Positions 51,786 through 61,871 are shown, counted from the stretch's first letter. The stretch is DNA of 64,000 nucleotides from an uncultured Corynebacterium sp. (GCA_943914465.1 CALUCD010000005.1:124001-188000); one strand, 5' to 3'. The notes: generated by a model from the sequence alone, not told the origin. Translations and numbers: made by a program.

Positions 51786-52761
51786 GGGCGACAATCCAGT
51801 TGGATGCAGCCCGCGGAGTCTCGACCCCATAGCGCCCGTGCGCCCCGATCCCGTCGAGCACACCAACCGAGTCAAACCCGCGTTTGCCCAGGTGGGATGA
51901 AAACTCAGCAACAGGCACCCGGCCGGCGATGAGGTTGGTGCGCATTGCCGGGTCAACCAAATCGCGGTAGCGCTCATCCATCGAGCAGACAATGTCGTCG
52001 GGACGGCAGATCTCCAACACCCTGCCAGCCAGGTCGCCGTAGCCACCTTCGAGCTCACCCAGCGCCCCGCGCGAAGCCGGTGATGTATTCGGGGAGAGCA
52101 CCGCACCGTTGCCGCCCTGGTACGGGTTGGCAATGAGCGCAACCGCCGCAAGTCGCTCCGCGCGGACCGGGCCGTTGCCGTAGGCAATGTCGCGGGTCAG
52201 CCGGGCAGCGATGTCAGCGCCAAGCGAATACCCCGTCAGGGAAAAAGTCGCGCCCGGGCACGTCTGCGCAAGCCTGGCGATGGTGCCGCGGGTTTTGGAA
52301 TATCCCTCCGCCGAGGCGTTTGCGTAGTGTGTCGCGGCAAACGCAGCGGCGTTGTAGGACACCCACAGCGGCTGCACCCGCCCCCCGGTCGCCGCTTGTG
52401 TGAGCAACCCGGTAGAAAACACTTGGCCGCCGTGCGGCAGGAAGGTCGGTATTCCGGCGACGGTGTTCGCACCACCCGGCACCGCGATCAGGTAGTGGGC
52501 TTTGCAGCCTTGCTGGCGCAGCAACAGTGGCGCATCATCAGACGACATCATCGGCGCCGGCGCGCCGGGTAGTGCAGGCACTGCTGGTGCTGCTACTGGT
52601 GGCACGGGTTGGGCTGGTTGGGCAAGAGCCGGGGTTGGGGTGAGCAGACCCATTCCCGTCGCCGCGGCTACCAGCGCCGACGCGAGCGCTGTGGTCAACC
52701 TGCTGGTTGACCGGCTGGCCAGCCTGGAAGTCAGCGCTGTAGTCGAGGGCCTGCGTTTCAT
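51772..52761 (-). CDS. Secreted cutinase-family serine esterase
   Basis: The protein has 329 residues. A long basic signal region (RRPSTTALTSRLASRSTSRL) precedes the hydrophobic core TTALASALVAAATGMGLL and cleavage near PALA. A Pro/Ala spacer follows. The alpha/beta-hydrolase elements are GYSLGAD (nucleophile Ser), DIVC (Asp in the PDDIVC motif) and a His in SSHLG. Related corynebacterial proteins act on envelope lipids. It lies just downstream of embC on the same strand. Confidence 0.82.
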   Translation of the reverse strand: MKRRPSTTALTSRLASRSTSRLTTALASALVAAATGMGLLTPTPALAQPAQPVPPVAAPAVPALPGAPAPMMSSDDAPLLLRQQGCKAHYLIAVPGGANTVAGIPTFLPHGGQVFSTGLLTQAATGGRVQPLWVSYNAAAFAATHYANASAEGYSKTRGTIARLAQTCPGATFSLTGYSLGADIAARLTRDIAYGNGPVRAERLAAVALIANPYQGGNGAVLSPNTSPASRGALGELEGGYGDLAGRVLEICRPDDIVCSMDERYRDLVDPAMRTNLIAGRVPVAEFSSHLGKRGFDSVGVLDGIGAHGRYGVETPRAASNWIVAHTSV

Positions 52762-52810
52762 TCGCGTGTCACGTCCTGTTTCGCTCGTGCACCCAGGCGT
52801 GACCCGGGTG

Positions 52811-55800
52811 CTACTCGGGGCTGCGAATCTTCATCGGGCCTGGTGTCCACCAGCCCCAGCGGCTGAGCGTTTCGTGCTCAATCTGGGCTTCGACCGGGGC
52901 TGTGCCCGTTGAATCTGTCCGCAGCTCGTACTTCGCCATCGAGCCCCAGTCACGCTGCCAGTCGTTTCTGAGGTAACCCGGCACTTCGTAAGAGTAATTC
53001 ACAGCTTCGGCGGTTGAAAGGGCGCCCCCGCCGAGGAAGTCCTGGAAACCGGACAGCTGCGCCTTACCGGGCGCGTCAGGCATGATGCGGTACTGCGGAA
53101 TCTCTGTGACACCGGCGTAATGGTTGAACGTGCGCTGGCACGGGTATTGGAATGCCACCGTCCAGTCCAGCATGCCCGGGGTGTCTGGATTGATGACCTC
53201 GGTCATGGGGGCAAGCTGCGGGTTGCGCAGCGGGGTGATTGCCAGCCAGTCCTTTTCTGCAAGGGAGGTGTCTTCACCGGCAAGGCGCACCACGTTCGCC
53301 TCCTCGGGCAGGTCCGCGATGGGGTAGCGCAGGTTGCGCCAGGACGGGGTCGGGCCCTGGTCGAGCATCTCTACATCGCCCAGGACGGTGACTGAGCCGT
53401 CTTCTGCGCGACGCCCATATTCGAGCTTGAGCTCGGTGCCTTCCTGCTCCACCCCGTTGATGTCGTGGTGGGCAATGCGCCCGGCGACGCTGGTCACTAG
53501 CAGCGGTGCTGCCTTGGTCGCTTCAGGAAGTTCGTACCAGGAGGTTTCAATGGAGGCGGTTTGCGACGGCTCGTCTTCAAACGTCCCGGCAACCGGCACC
53601 CGCGTGTAGTCCAGGCCGAACGGCAAGCGCACGGTAGATCCGTTGACGCCGCGCATGTTCTTCGGACGGTTGCCTTGGGTGTTCACGCGCGAGGTTGACT
53701 GCGCCTCGTCAGAAGAGGTGTCGCCTGCGTCCTCGGACTGGTTCGCGTCGGTCTGCGCCGTCTGGATCATGTCGTTGGTGTTGGCATTTTCCCCGGCGAT
53801 AAAGGCCGGCACCCCATCGGGTGTAAAGCCCCGGTTATCACCAGCGTCGAGGGAGCGTCCGAGCGGGACGCCGCCTACCGGGGTGAGGAACGAGTCATTG
53901 CTTTCTTGTTCTAACAGCACGTCGCTGGCCAGTGCGCAGGAGTCGCCTTTGAACGTGCGAACGTTGCCCATGCCCACGGAGTACGCGGGTGATTGGCTGG
54001 CGAACGCCTTGACAAAGGTCAGGCAGGAAAACGTCACCATCAGTACCGCAAGGATTGCCAGCGGTGCGGACATGAGGCCTGCGTACCGGCCGCGGTCCAC
54101 GCGGGCAGCGGCGTCGAACTCTTCGACCACACCGCGTGCTTTGGCTTCAGCGCGGCGAGCGTTGTGTTGCAGTGATTGGAAGATGCCGAACAGGAACACC
54201 ACCAGGGTGATCGCGAGCAGGACGGTGTTGGCTTGTATGCCGTTGAGCTGCACGGTCCGATCCCACCACGGCACACCGAAGGATGACACGTACCACCAGG
54301 CGTTCCAACCGGCCAGGGTGATCGCGAGCAGGAAGAGGGTTGCGGCGATGGCGAAGGTGCGGTTGCGTGCGGATTGCAGCGCGATGTGGGAGAGCATGAC
54401 CGCCCCAAGGGCTGCGGCCGCGCCTCCGAGACCGGCATAAATGCCGAAGTGGTGTGTCCACTTCGTTGGAGTGAACATGAGGAAGAACGTGGTCAGCGCG
54501 ACGATCAGTACCATGCGCTGGGTTGGGCCCTTCGCGGTGCCCGGGATCTTGCCGTAGCGGGCGAGGCCCCACAGGATCAAAAACACGCTGAAGATGAGCA
54601 CGAGCATGGGGAACCGCCGCGTCATCGCCGCATCCACCGTCTGCTGGAAGAGCGTGGCGTAGCGTACCCACTCGTCGTACCACGGCAGCGCGGGCCCGAC
54701 ATCAGCGCGCACGGAGGTTGCCTCGAGCACCGTGGCCAATGTTTGGTCTTTGAACACCGGCACCATCACCGCGAGACCAGCGGCGAGGAACGGCGCGACG
54801 TAGGCCAGGCCTGGCGCGAACTCGGTCCGATTATGCATGATGCGAAACACTGCCGGCAGGCAGATGAGGAACACGCCGACTGCGGAAAGTCCTGTCGGCC
54901 CGCAGGCCAGGGTGAATGCCGCAGTGATGGTGCCAATCGCGGCGGGCAGGAGCCGTTCAGTCGCGATCGCCCGCTCAAACAACGCCCATGTGACAATCAG
55001 ACCGCAGGCGATGATCGGCTCCGGCCGGGTGCCGTTGTTGTATGGCAGCCAAAACGCGAGGAAGGTGAACGCGGCCGTCCAAAACGCCACGCGCCGCCCT
55101 GACACCAGTCTGCCTAGCCGTGGCAGAATTTCGCGGGAGAGTACCCACCACGTCACAATCCCGGCGATCAGGGTGGGCAGACGCATCCACATTGAGGCCG
55201 TCGACACGCGAGCGAGTAGCGCCAAGATGTCATAGAACGGGGAGCCGAACGGCGCTTCCGGGACGCCGTACCACCGGTAGTAGTTGGCCATGTAGTCCGA
55301 GTCGTTGGCTACCCGCGCCATGGTGAGCAGGAAGCCATCATCGGACGTGTTCGCCCCGAAGACGTGCCAGAATCCCAGCACCCCTAGCACCACGCCGTCA
55401 AGCGGGTTCAGCTTGCGCCAGGATGAGTTGAACACCGGGATTGTCCGGCCGTCGAGTTTGTCCAGGCGCCCCAGCGCCCAGAGTGCGGCTATGGCAGCGA
55501 TGAGCCCGCCAACCATCGCGATGAGCTTGATCACGCTTGGCGACGATGTAAAGCGCGAGTTGATGTCCACATCCGCTTGCAACCCCGCGCCAATGAGCTC
55601 CTGGGAAGCCGCCGGGTCCAGCTCGGTGTAAATACCTGTCAGCTGGGCACGCAGGTCGCCTTCTTCAGTCTCTGCGTAGGACGTGCCGGGCACCTCGACT
55701 GTGGTTTCCTCGTCGGTTTGGTGGATGGTCAGCACCGCATCGTCTGCAAGCCCAGCAACTTCGTCTTTGCTCAAGTCGAACACGATGTGGTTCAGCGAAG

Positions 55801-56200
55801 AAACAACCAGACCGCCATCCGGCGCGGTGACAAACAAGCCGCGGTCAAACGCCTCTTGTGATGACGGGGGAAGCGTGCCAACAAGCATGGTTTGCTTCGG
55901 CCGCAGCTTGTCTACTGCACGCACCGGAATTTCCATGTTCACTTCTTGCGGGGCAAGTGAAATCAGCGGCGCATTCACTGAGGCGAGTGAGTCGTTTTGT
56001 GGCCACCGCAGGCTGGACTGTACCTGGTTGACTGGCAGCAGTGGTGTGAGCGCAAGCAGGACAAACGCGATCAGCCCGGCGTACACCGCAGTTTTCACCA
56101 CTGGTTTCTGGGCGTGCCCGGGTGCCGCAGACGACGGCGGCTCCGCGCGGTGTCGCGGCGCACGCGCTGGCTCATTCGCAGGTTCAAACACTGTAGTCAC
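52811..56200 (-). CDS. embC: Arabinosyltransferase (EmbA/B/C family)
   Basis: The protein has 1129 residues. About 13 membrane helices (first at about 36-57) come before the large C-terminal periplasmic carbohydrate-binding region (from about 720). The GT-C catalytic loop FGANTSDDGFLLTMARV has Asp287-Asp288. The enzyme adds arabinofuranose from decaprenyl-phosphoryl-arabinose to arabinogalactan; corynebacteria usually have one Emb protein, the target class of ethambutol. aftA lies upstream on the same strand, 46 bp away, and the dpr genes that make the donor are within 6 kb. Confidence 0.93.
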   Translation of the reverse strand: MTTVFEPANEPARAPRHRAEPPSSAAPGHAQKPVVKTAVYAGLIAFVLLALTPLLPVNQVQSSLRWPQNDSLASVNAPLISLAPQEVNMEIPVRAVDKLRPKQTMLVGTLPPSSQEAFDRGLFVTAPDGGLVVSSLNHIVFDLSKDEVAGLADDAVLTIHQTDEETTVEVPGTSYAETEEGDLRAQLTGIYTELDPAASQELIGAGLQADVDINSRFTSSPSVIKLIAMVGGLIAAIAALWALGRLDKLDGRTIPVFNSSWRKLNPLDGVVLGVLGFWHVFGANTSDDGFLLTMARVANDSDYMANYYRWYGVPEAPFGSPFYDILALLARVSTASMWMRLPTLIAGIVTWWVLSREILPRLGRLVSGRRVAFWTAAFTFLAFWLPYNNGTRPEPIIACGLIVTWALFERAIATERLLPAAIGTITAAFTLACGPTGLSAVGVFLICLPAVFRIMHNRTEFAPGLAYVAPFLAAGLAVMVPVFKDQTLATVLEATSVRADVGPALPWYDEWVRYATLFQQTVDAAMTRRFPMLVLIFSVFLILWGLARYGKIPGTAKGPTQRMVLIVALTTFFLMFTPTKWTHHFGIYAGLGGAAAALGAVMLSHIALQSARNRTFAIAATLFLLAITLAGWNAWWYVSSFGVPWWDRTVQLNGIQANTVLLAITLVVFLFGIFQSLQHNARRAEAKARGVVEEFDAAARVDRGRYAGLMSAPLAILAVLMVTFSCLTFVKAFASQSPAYSVGMGNVRTFKGDSCALASDVLLEQESNDSFLTPVGGVPLGRSLDAGDNRGFTPDGVPAFIAGENANTNDMIQTAQTDANQSEDAGDTSSDEAQSTSRVNTQGNRPKNMRGVNGSTVRLPFGLDYTRVPVAGTFEDEPSQTASIETSWYELPEATKAAPLLVTSVAGRIAHHDINGVEQEGTELKLEYGRRAEDGSVTVLGDVEMLDQGPTPSWRNLRYPIADLPEEANVVRLAGEDTSLAEKDWLAITPLRNPQLAPMTEVINPDTPGMLDWTVAFQYPCQRTFNHYAGVTEIPQYRIMPDAPGKAQLSGFQDFLGGGALSTAEAVNYSYEVPGYLRNDWQRDWGSMAKYELRTDSTGTAPVEAQIEHETLSRWGWWTPGPMKIRSPE

Positions 56201-56246
56201 GCTGTGTCACTCTACTTTCATCACTGTCTCAAACTGGCGGCCTGTT

Positions 56247-58199
56247 TTATGTGCGGGCTACCACGACAAACGGGCCGATTTGTTCCATCGCCCAGTCAGG
56301 GCCCGCAAATGCGTCCTGGTCAAAGAACAAGCCTTCATAGCGCACGTTCGGTTGGCTGGGGAAGATGTCGTGCGCAATGTGGGTTTTCAGCGGCTCGGAT
56401 GACTCCAGGTCACCGCGGAAGATAAAGGCCTCCGGGGCTCGCCATTGGACGCTGTCCATCGCGACGGTGAGTTCATCGGGCTTTGTCTTTGACAGCTCTG
56501 CCCAGCTCGCGAGGGCCTCATTGCGCAGGTCGAACTCGCCAAGTGGGTTGGCGTAGTGGCTGGTGAACGCATTGAAGCCGAAGTATGGGTTGTACGCCAT
56601 GAAGTTGATTTCGTCGGTGTAGACCACGGCCTCGCCCGCGTTGTGGCCGTGGGAGGCGAGAAAATCGACGATTGCGACGTAGTGCCGGGCAGCATCGGGC
56701 GGGAAGCGGTCGGCGCGCTCACCGTAGCCATCTGTATCGGCATATGCCTGGTCAATGTGGGATTCGTTTTCCACTGGGATTTGCTGCACGTAGAGCAGCG
56801 TGCCTGCTCCAACCAGCACAACCAACCCAGCGTTGATAGCTCGGCGGGTGGTTGCGGTAAATCGCTGCGGGTAGACATGGTCAATGCCGAGGCGGCGCAC
56901 CTCAGCGATACCAAGCACCCCGGCGGTGGCGAACAACACCATGAGGATCACCTCAACACGGAACCCGAGCAGGGAAGTCCGCAGCATCGTGATCACCATG
57001 GATGCGAGTATCCAGATGTAGCAAACCCCGATTGCTACGGTCAGCGCCTTTGCGGCGTCGCGCTCTCCCCGAGCGATCAGGTAGATGAGGCCGATCAGGC
57101 AGCACAACCCGACGATGGAGGGGGAGAAAAACGGCAGTGGAAAGACGGTGCCCTCTGCAGGCAGGAAGTGGTTCGCCGTGGAGCGCGCCTCATATTCTCC
57201 GGTGAGACGTTGGTACAGATACGGCCCCCAAGCGATGAGCGCGATGAGGATCGATATCACGCCGATGGCGATGAGATGAACCACCGGCCGCAAGCTGCGC
57301 CGCTGAACAGCGAGAATGAGTGTCAAAGTCACCACTGTCAGAGCGGTAAGCGCTGTGAACAGGGTGTAAAACGACGCCGATATTCCCAGATAGATGGCGA
57401 GTGCAGCGCTTGCCCACCACGACCCGCCAAGTGCTCGATACGCACCGACCACCGCGGCGGGGACGAAGAGCGCGACTACCGCGGCGTACGGCTCATCCGG
57501 CACCTCAGTGAGCACAATGACAGTGGTCACCATGGCTATTGCGGCGGCGAGCGGCAGCGAGCCGGTGAGCTTGTGCCAGATGGGAGTAAGTGCGGCGGCA
57601 GCCGCCGCAAGGGAGGTCAGTGCCCACGGTTGGTAGACCTCCCAGCCTGGCATGCCCAAGACGTTGGCTAAACGCCCACCCAGAAAGAACCAGCCCATGG
57701 GGTAAAAGGTGGGAAGATCCACGTAGCTCATATCCGCGTGGGAGGCGGTTTCTGTCATCCGTGAAAGAAACTGGGTACGAAATCCCTGGTCCACCTGGAT
57801 GCCGTCAAGCCACAGGCGGGTAGCGGCAAGGGGGATGCCAAGGGATGTGACAACGATCGCGGCTGGCCCGAGCGCCATCACCCCACCGAGGAGTGGGTGT
57901 CGTCTGCCGCGCAGCCATACCCAGCATGCCCAGGTGACAATCGCGATGATGACAAAGCCTGCGGCCGCTGAAAGTGCCCGGGTCACCATCGAGGTGTTGA
58001 AGGCGGGCAGGGTCACGGCGTGCACGACGAACCAGCCAGCTAATGCCAGTGCACCGCCTGCGACCGCCGCCGCTAGGGTGCGCAGGAGTGCTTGCGGGGC
58101 CGATGGTGCTTGCATACCCGCATGCTCTGCGCGCTCCGCCGACGCTGCGGGCACTAGCGGCTCTGGCAGTGGAGCCTCGCTCACGGAAGTGGTTGTCAT
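56247..58199 (-). CDS. aftA: Galactan 5-O-arabinofuranosyltransferase AftA
   Basis: The protein has 650 residues from ATG 58197-58199 (MTTTSVSE); a longer frame to 58298 runs into the response-regulator gene. It has about 11-13 membrane helices (GT-C type), and conserved blocks include QFLSRMTETASHADMSYVDLPTFYPMGWFFLGGR and the C-terminal soluble domain (NAGEAVVYTDEINFMAYNPYFG). AftA primes arabinan synthesis by adding the first arabinose to galactan, before Emb extends it. Position next to embC supports the name. Confidence 0.9.
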   Translation of the reverse strand: MTTTSVSEAPLPEPLVPAASAERAEHAGMQAPSAPQALLRTLAAAVAGGALALAGWFVVHAVTLPAFNTSMVTRALSAAAGFVIIAIVTWACWVWLRGRRHPLLGGVMALGPAAIVVTSLGIPLAATRLWLDGIQVDQGFRTQFLSRMTETASHADMSYVDLPTFYPMGWFFLGGRLANVLGMPGWEVYQPWALTSLAAAAAALTPIWHKLTGSLPLAAAIAMVTTVIVLTEVPDEPYAAVVALFVPAAVVGAYRALGGSWWASAALAIYLGISASFYTLFTALTALTVVTLTLILAVQRRSLRPVVHLIAIGVISILIALIAWGPYLYQRLTGEYEARSTANHFLPAEGTVFPLPFFSPSIVGLCCLIGLIYLIARGERDAAKALTVAIGVCYIWILASMVITMLRTSLLGFRVEVILMVLFATAGVLGIAEVRRLGIDHVYPQRFTATTRRAINAGLVVLVGAGTLLYVQQIPVENESHIDQAYADTDGYGERADRFPPDAARHYVAIVDFLASHGHNAGEAVVYTDEINFMAYNPYFGFNAFTSHYANPLGEFDLRNEALASWAELSKTKPDELTVAMDSVQWRAPEAFIFRGDLESSEPLKTHIAHDIFPSQPNVRYEGLFFDQDAFAGPDWAMEQIGPFVVVART

Positions 58200-58297
58200 G
58201 CGTCCTAGTGTCGCATACGGGCCCGTCACGCTTGCGCGATATCGGCAACCAGGCCGGTATCGGCAACCGCCACACGCCGGCCAACCCCATCCGGGCA

Positions 58298-58981
58298 TTA
58301 GTTGTAGCCGGAGCTCGGACCGCGCTGCGCTAAGTACATCAGGATTGCCCGCACTCGGCGGTTTTCCTCATCCGGCGTCAGCCCGAGTTTGGTGAAGATG
58401 TTGGCCACATGTTTGGCTACCGCCGCGCCGGACAGGGTCAGCCGCCGGGCGATCTGCGCATTGGAGAGTCCTTCTGCCATGAGTTCAAGCACCTCCCGCT
58501 CGCGTGGGCTCAGCGCGGTGAGCCATTTCGCTCCCGCCTGCATGACGGCGGTGGCTACCTCCGGGTCGATGACAACACCCCCAGCGGCGACAGTTTCGCA
58601 CGCAGTGACAAAGTCCTTCACCTCGGCGACCCGGTCTTTGAGCAGGTAACCAGTGCCGCCAGCGCCGCTATCGGCAAGCAGTTCACGCGCATATGCAGGG
58701 GCAACGTACTGCGACAACACCATTACGTTGACACCCCCACCAAAACCGCCACGTCCACCATGGCGCTCCCGCAGGGCGAGCGCGGCGGTTAGCCCATCGT
58801 CGCGCATGGTAGGCGGCATGCGGACGTCGGTGATGATGAGGTCGGGCAGGGAAGCGTCGACAAGCGAGCTCAGCTCCTCGGCATCACTGGCTTTCCCCAC
58901 AATGTCGTGGCCGCGGCGTGCGAGCAAACCGGCGACCCCTTCGCGCAGCAGCGCCGAATCATCGGCGATGACGATCCTCAC
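58298..58981 (-). CDS. NarL/LuxR-type response regulator
   Basis: The protein has 227 residues. The receiver domain has Asp7-Asp8 and the phosphorylation site Asp52 in LIITDVRMPP, and the conserved lysine in LLKDRV. A poly-Gly insertion (HGGRGGFGGGVNV) lies between strands 3 and 4. The C-terminal helix-turn-helix is LuxR-like (LSPREREVLELMAEGLSNAQIARRL). Its start overlaps the histidine kinase stop by four bases. Confidence 0.92.
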   Translation of the reverse strand: MRIVIADDSALLREGVAGLLARRGHDIVGKASDAEELSSLVDASLPDLIITDVRMPPTMRDDGLTAALALRERHGGRGGFGGGVNVMVLSQYVAPAYARELLADSGAGGTGYLLKDRVAEVKDFVTACETVAAGGVVIDPEVATAVMQAGAKWLTALSPREREVLELMAEGLSNAQIARRLTLSGAAVAKHVANIFTKLGLTPDEENRRVRAILMYLAQRGPSSGYN

Positions 58982-59697
58982 GACGCACCTCCGCTGTCAC
59001 CGATGCCGCTTTGCCCGCGGTAGAGCAGCAACGGGATCCGCGCAGCAACCGTAGTGGGACCGCCGGCAGGCGATTGCAGCTCCACTGCGCCGCCGAACGC
59101 CGCGATCCGTTCGCGCATCCCCTCCAAACCGCCGCCGGGAGTAAAACGCGCGCCACCGGCGCCTTGGTCCGTAACCACCACGTTGAGGGTGTGATCACTG
59201 GTTACTAACACACTTACTGGCGCGCCGGGTGCGTACTTGGCGGCGTTGGTCAGGGCTTCGGTGGCGAAAAAGTAGCCTGCGGCGAGCACGGGCGCATCGA
59301 TGACCGGCAGCGGGTGAGGAGCGCGCACCACCACGTGCGGGCCGTATTGCGCGGCGGCAGCCTCAATTGCGGCGACCAGCCCGCGGTCTGTCAGCTCCCG
59401 GGGGTGGATGCCGCGCACTGTGTGGCGCAGCGCGTCCAACCCGGCGCGCAGGTCCTTGGCTGCGGTTTCGAGCAGGTGCGCTGTCACGCCTTCAGCCTCG
59501 AGCTGGGCTTCACCGACTCTCATCGCGGCGGCCACGAAGTGTTGTTGGGCGCCGTCGTGCAGGTCGCGTTCGATGCGCAGCCGCTCTACTTCGTAGGCCT
59601 CGGCGATGCGGCGTCGAGAGGTGGTCAGCTGCCGGATCGCAGCCGCCGCCTCGTGTTCGGCGGGCGTGTGTGCGCGTGAGCGTTTGGGCCACCACAT
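58978..59697 (-). CDS. Short histidine kinase without membrane sensor
   Basis: The protein has 239 residues. The HisKA_3 helix has the phosphorylated His47 in ERDLHDGAQQHFV, and the ATPase domain has N box FATEALTNAAKYA and G box GGGLEGMRER. Neither membrane helix nor input domain precedes the kinase core, which begins within 25 residues of the start. It must detect its signal through a partner; the divergent ABC transporter is a candidate. Start could be the ATG at 59697. Confidence 0.88.
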   Translation of the reverse strand: MWWPKRSRAHTPAEHEAAAAIRQLTTSRRRIAEAYEVERLRIERDLHDGAQQHFVAAAMRVGEAQLEAEGVTAHLLETAAKDLRAGLDALRHTVRGIHPRELTDRGLVAAIEAAAAQYGPHVVVRAPHPLPVIDAPVLAAGYFFATEALTNAAKYAPGAPVSVLVTSDHTLNVVVTDQGAGGARFTPGGGLEGMRERIAAFGGAVELQSPAGGPTTVAARIPLLLYRGQSGIGDSGGAS

Positions 59698-59714
59698 AGC
59701 ACTAACGGTAGCGA

Positions 59715-59732
59715 GGTAGTGCTGGCACTACC
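59715..59732. promoter_or_regulatory. Perfect 18-bp palindrome between kinase and ABC genes
   Basis: GGTAGTGC-TG-GCACTACC is a perfect inverted repeat in the 91-bp gap between the divergent kinase and ABC transporter genes. It is a good candidate binding site for the neighbouring response regulator. Confidence 0.6.
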
Positions 59733-59788
59733 CGTTTTTGGGCGCTGGGACCATGGCATATGGAGGTGTGATGATGTGAGATGAACAC

Positions 59789-60478
59789 ATGCTTGAACTT
59801 CGTGACATCACAAAATCCTTCACGCAACAACGCGTCCTCGAAGGTGTGAGCTTGCGCGTCGGTGCGGGCGAATCGCTCGCGATTATGGGCCCGTCCGGTT
59901 CCGGGAAATCGACGCTGCTGCACTGTATGTCGGGTGTGCTCACCCCGGATACTGGCGAGGTCATCTTCGACGGGAGCACAATTTCTTCGCTTGATGACGC
60001 GTCCCGCTCCTCCCTTCGCCTCAACCACTTCGGCTTCATCTTTCAGGATGGGCAATTGTTGCCGGAGCTGACCGCCACGGAAAATGTGGCACTGCCGCAG
60101 ATTATGCGTGGTGTTTCCCGCAGCACCGCCCACGCTGAGGCCGTGGAGACGCTGACTCAACTTGGACTGGGTGCGTTCACTGAACGATTTCCCGGGCAGC
60201 TTTCTGGTGGGCAAATCCAGCGTGTGGCTATTGCCCGTGCGCTCGCTGGCCCGCCTGCGGTGGTGTTCGCCGATGAGCCCACCGCGGCCCTGGATCAGGC
60301 AACGGGCCATGAGGTGATGCAGCAGATTACTGCGGTGGCGCAGCAGGCCGGGGTGACCCTTGTGCTGGTCACCCACGACCCAAAAATCGCTGCATGGTGT
60401 AACCGGTGCATTGAGATCCGCGACGGGCTGATCCACAACGAAACCCGCGGGGAGGTGGCGCAACCATGGGGCCGCTAA
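59789..60478 (+). CDS. ABC transporter ATP-binding protein (LolD/MacB type)
   Basis: The protein has 229 residues. Walker A GPSGSGKS (34-41), Q-loop FIFQDGQLLPELTA, signature LSGGQIQR and Walker B VVFADEPTAALD are complete. Its sequence is of the type that pairs with FtsX-like permeases (LFGFIFQDGQ, VTLVLVTHDPKIA). It overlaps the permease gene by 13 bp. The operon faces away from the two-component genes and is probably induced by them. Confidence 0.92.
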   Translation: MLELRDITKSFTQQRVLEGVSLRVGAGESLAIMGPSGSGKSTLLHCMSGVLTPDTGEVIFDGSTISSLDDASRSSLRLNHFGFIFQDGQLLPELTATENVALPQIMRGVSRSTAHAEAVETLTQLGLGAFTERFPGQLSGGQIQRVAIARALAGPPAVVFADEPTAALDQATGHEVMQQITAVAQQAGVTLVLVTHDPKIAAWCNRCIEIRDGLIHNETRGEVAQPWGR

Positions 60479-61857
60479 CCTTAACCCGTGCCGCGCAAAC
60501 CACGAGCAGTGCCGGGCGTAAACAGCGCGCCACCGGCGAGCGTTGGGTGCGCGTACTTTCACTTATCGCATTCACCATCTCCACCTGGATGTTGCTCACC
60601 CTCGCCGGTGGGACGCGGATGTTCGTGCAGCGTGTTGGCGAGCCCAGCGCTGCACTGCGCGCGGCGGAGGCAGAACTCGGTGACTCGCTATCCAAGGGCT
60701 ACGTGTTCATGGCCATGTTCGCCTCACTACTGCTTATTCCCACCCTGCTTGAACTACTCACCCAGGCCACCCGTGCGAACCTCGCCGGGCGTGAGCAGCA
60801 CTTGGCCACCCTGCGGTTACTCGGTGCGAGCGCGCGCGATGTGCGGGGCATGATGCTTATCGACGCCTTGCGTCAAGCCCTCATCGGCCTCACCCTTGGC
60901 ACCACCATCTACCTCGTAAGCGTGCCGGCCTGGTCACGCCTGTCGTTCCAGGAGCAGCAAATCGGGATGTGGGAGCTGTTCGCCTGGTGGCTGATCCCCG
61001 TCGTGTGGGTGCTGGTCCTGCTGCTCGCCGCCGCGTCAGTGTGGCGTGCACTGACGCGTGTGTCAGTCACCCCGCTGGGTGTGACCAAACGGATCCCGCC
61101 GAAGGGCCAGTCGGTGGTGGCGACCGCGCTGGCGGTGGTGGCAGTGGGCATCACACTTTTTGGTCTCAAACGGTTGGAAATTTCCCCGGATTCCGATACG
61201 GCCGTCTACGTTGGCGGGCTAGCATTTCTGGGGTTCAACCTGCTGTTCAGCGCCATGATGGTCGTTGGCCTGATCCAACTCATGGCGCGGCTGAGTTACC
61301 GGCTGCCACCGGCGGCGAACTACGTTGCCACCCGTCGTGTTGGCCGCGGGGCGAAAACGACCTGGAACCGGGTCAGCGCCATGTACTTCGTGGCATTCAC
61401 TGCGGGCACCGCCTCGCAGCTCCCGCGGATGGACGCCGAGGGCACCATGATGATGGAGCGATTGCTGGCTGCCGATCTGCCGACTGGTACGGCGATCACC
61501 GTCACGTTCGGTGCTGTGCTGATGGTGGTGTTCACGCTGCTTACCCAGTCAATTGCCGTGGTGGAGCAGCAGCAACTGACCAGGTCGCTCTACTTCATTG
61601 GCGCCCCGGCGGCGTTTCACACCCGCGTAGCGGTACGGGAGGTGGGCGTTCCGCTTACGGCGGTGGCTGTCCTCGGGTTCGCTCTAGGCGTGCTGGTGGG
61701 AAGCGTCGTGGTCGCTTTCGGCTCGAAGGGGATAGGCCAACTTGTGCTCTTTGCTGTCCTCGTCATCGCCTCGCTGATCGCCTCAGTTGTTGCCGTCTAC
61801 GCAACCGGCCCGCTTCGCCAGCGAGTGCTGGAAGAAACGGGCCGGTTAAACGATTAG
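60466..61857 (+). CDS. FtsX-type ABC transporter permease
   Basis: The protein has 463 residues with two FtsX-like halves: helices at about 30-50, 80-105 and 125-200, then a second set from 230 and 350-460. The first half contains LATLRLLGASARDVRGMMLIDALRQALIG, the usual FtsX coupling helix, and the second RSLYFIGAPAAFHTRVAVREVG. Such transporters export or sense antimicrobial peptides and lipids. The loop after helix 1 (residues 50-80) is extracytoplasmic and could sense ligand for the sensorless kinase. Confidence 0.85.
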   Translation: MGPLTLTRAAQTTSSAGRKQRATGERWVRVLSLIAFTISTWMLLTLAGGTRMFVQRVGEPSAALRAAEAELGDSLSKGYVFMAMFASLLLIPTLLELLTQATRANLAGREQHLATLRLLGASARDVRGMMLIDALRQALIGLTLGTTIYLVSVPAWSRLSFQEQQIGMWELFAWWLIPVVWVLVLLLAAASVWRALTRVSVTPLGVTKRIPPKGQSVVATALAVVAVGITLFGLKRLEISPDSDTAVYVGGLAFLGFNLLFSAMMVVGLIQLMARLSYRLPPAANYVATRRVGRGAKTTWNRVSAMYFVAFTAGTASQLPRMDAEGTMMMERLLAADLPTGTAITVTFGAVLMVVFTLLTQSIAVVEQQQLTRSLYFIGAPAAFHTRVAVREVGVPLTAVAVLGFALGVLVGSVVVAFGSKGIGQLVLFAVLVIASLIASVVAVYATGPLRQRVLEETGRLND

Positions 61858-61871
61858 CTCGCACGGTTGGC

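Noticed and set aside
56556..57671. 371-codon plus-strand frame opposite aftA
   Set aside because: It is the complement of a conserved membrane enzyme and has no start signal.
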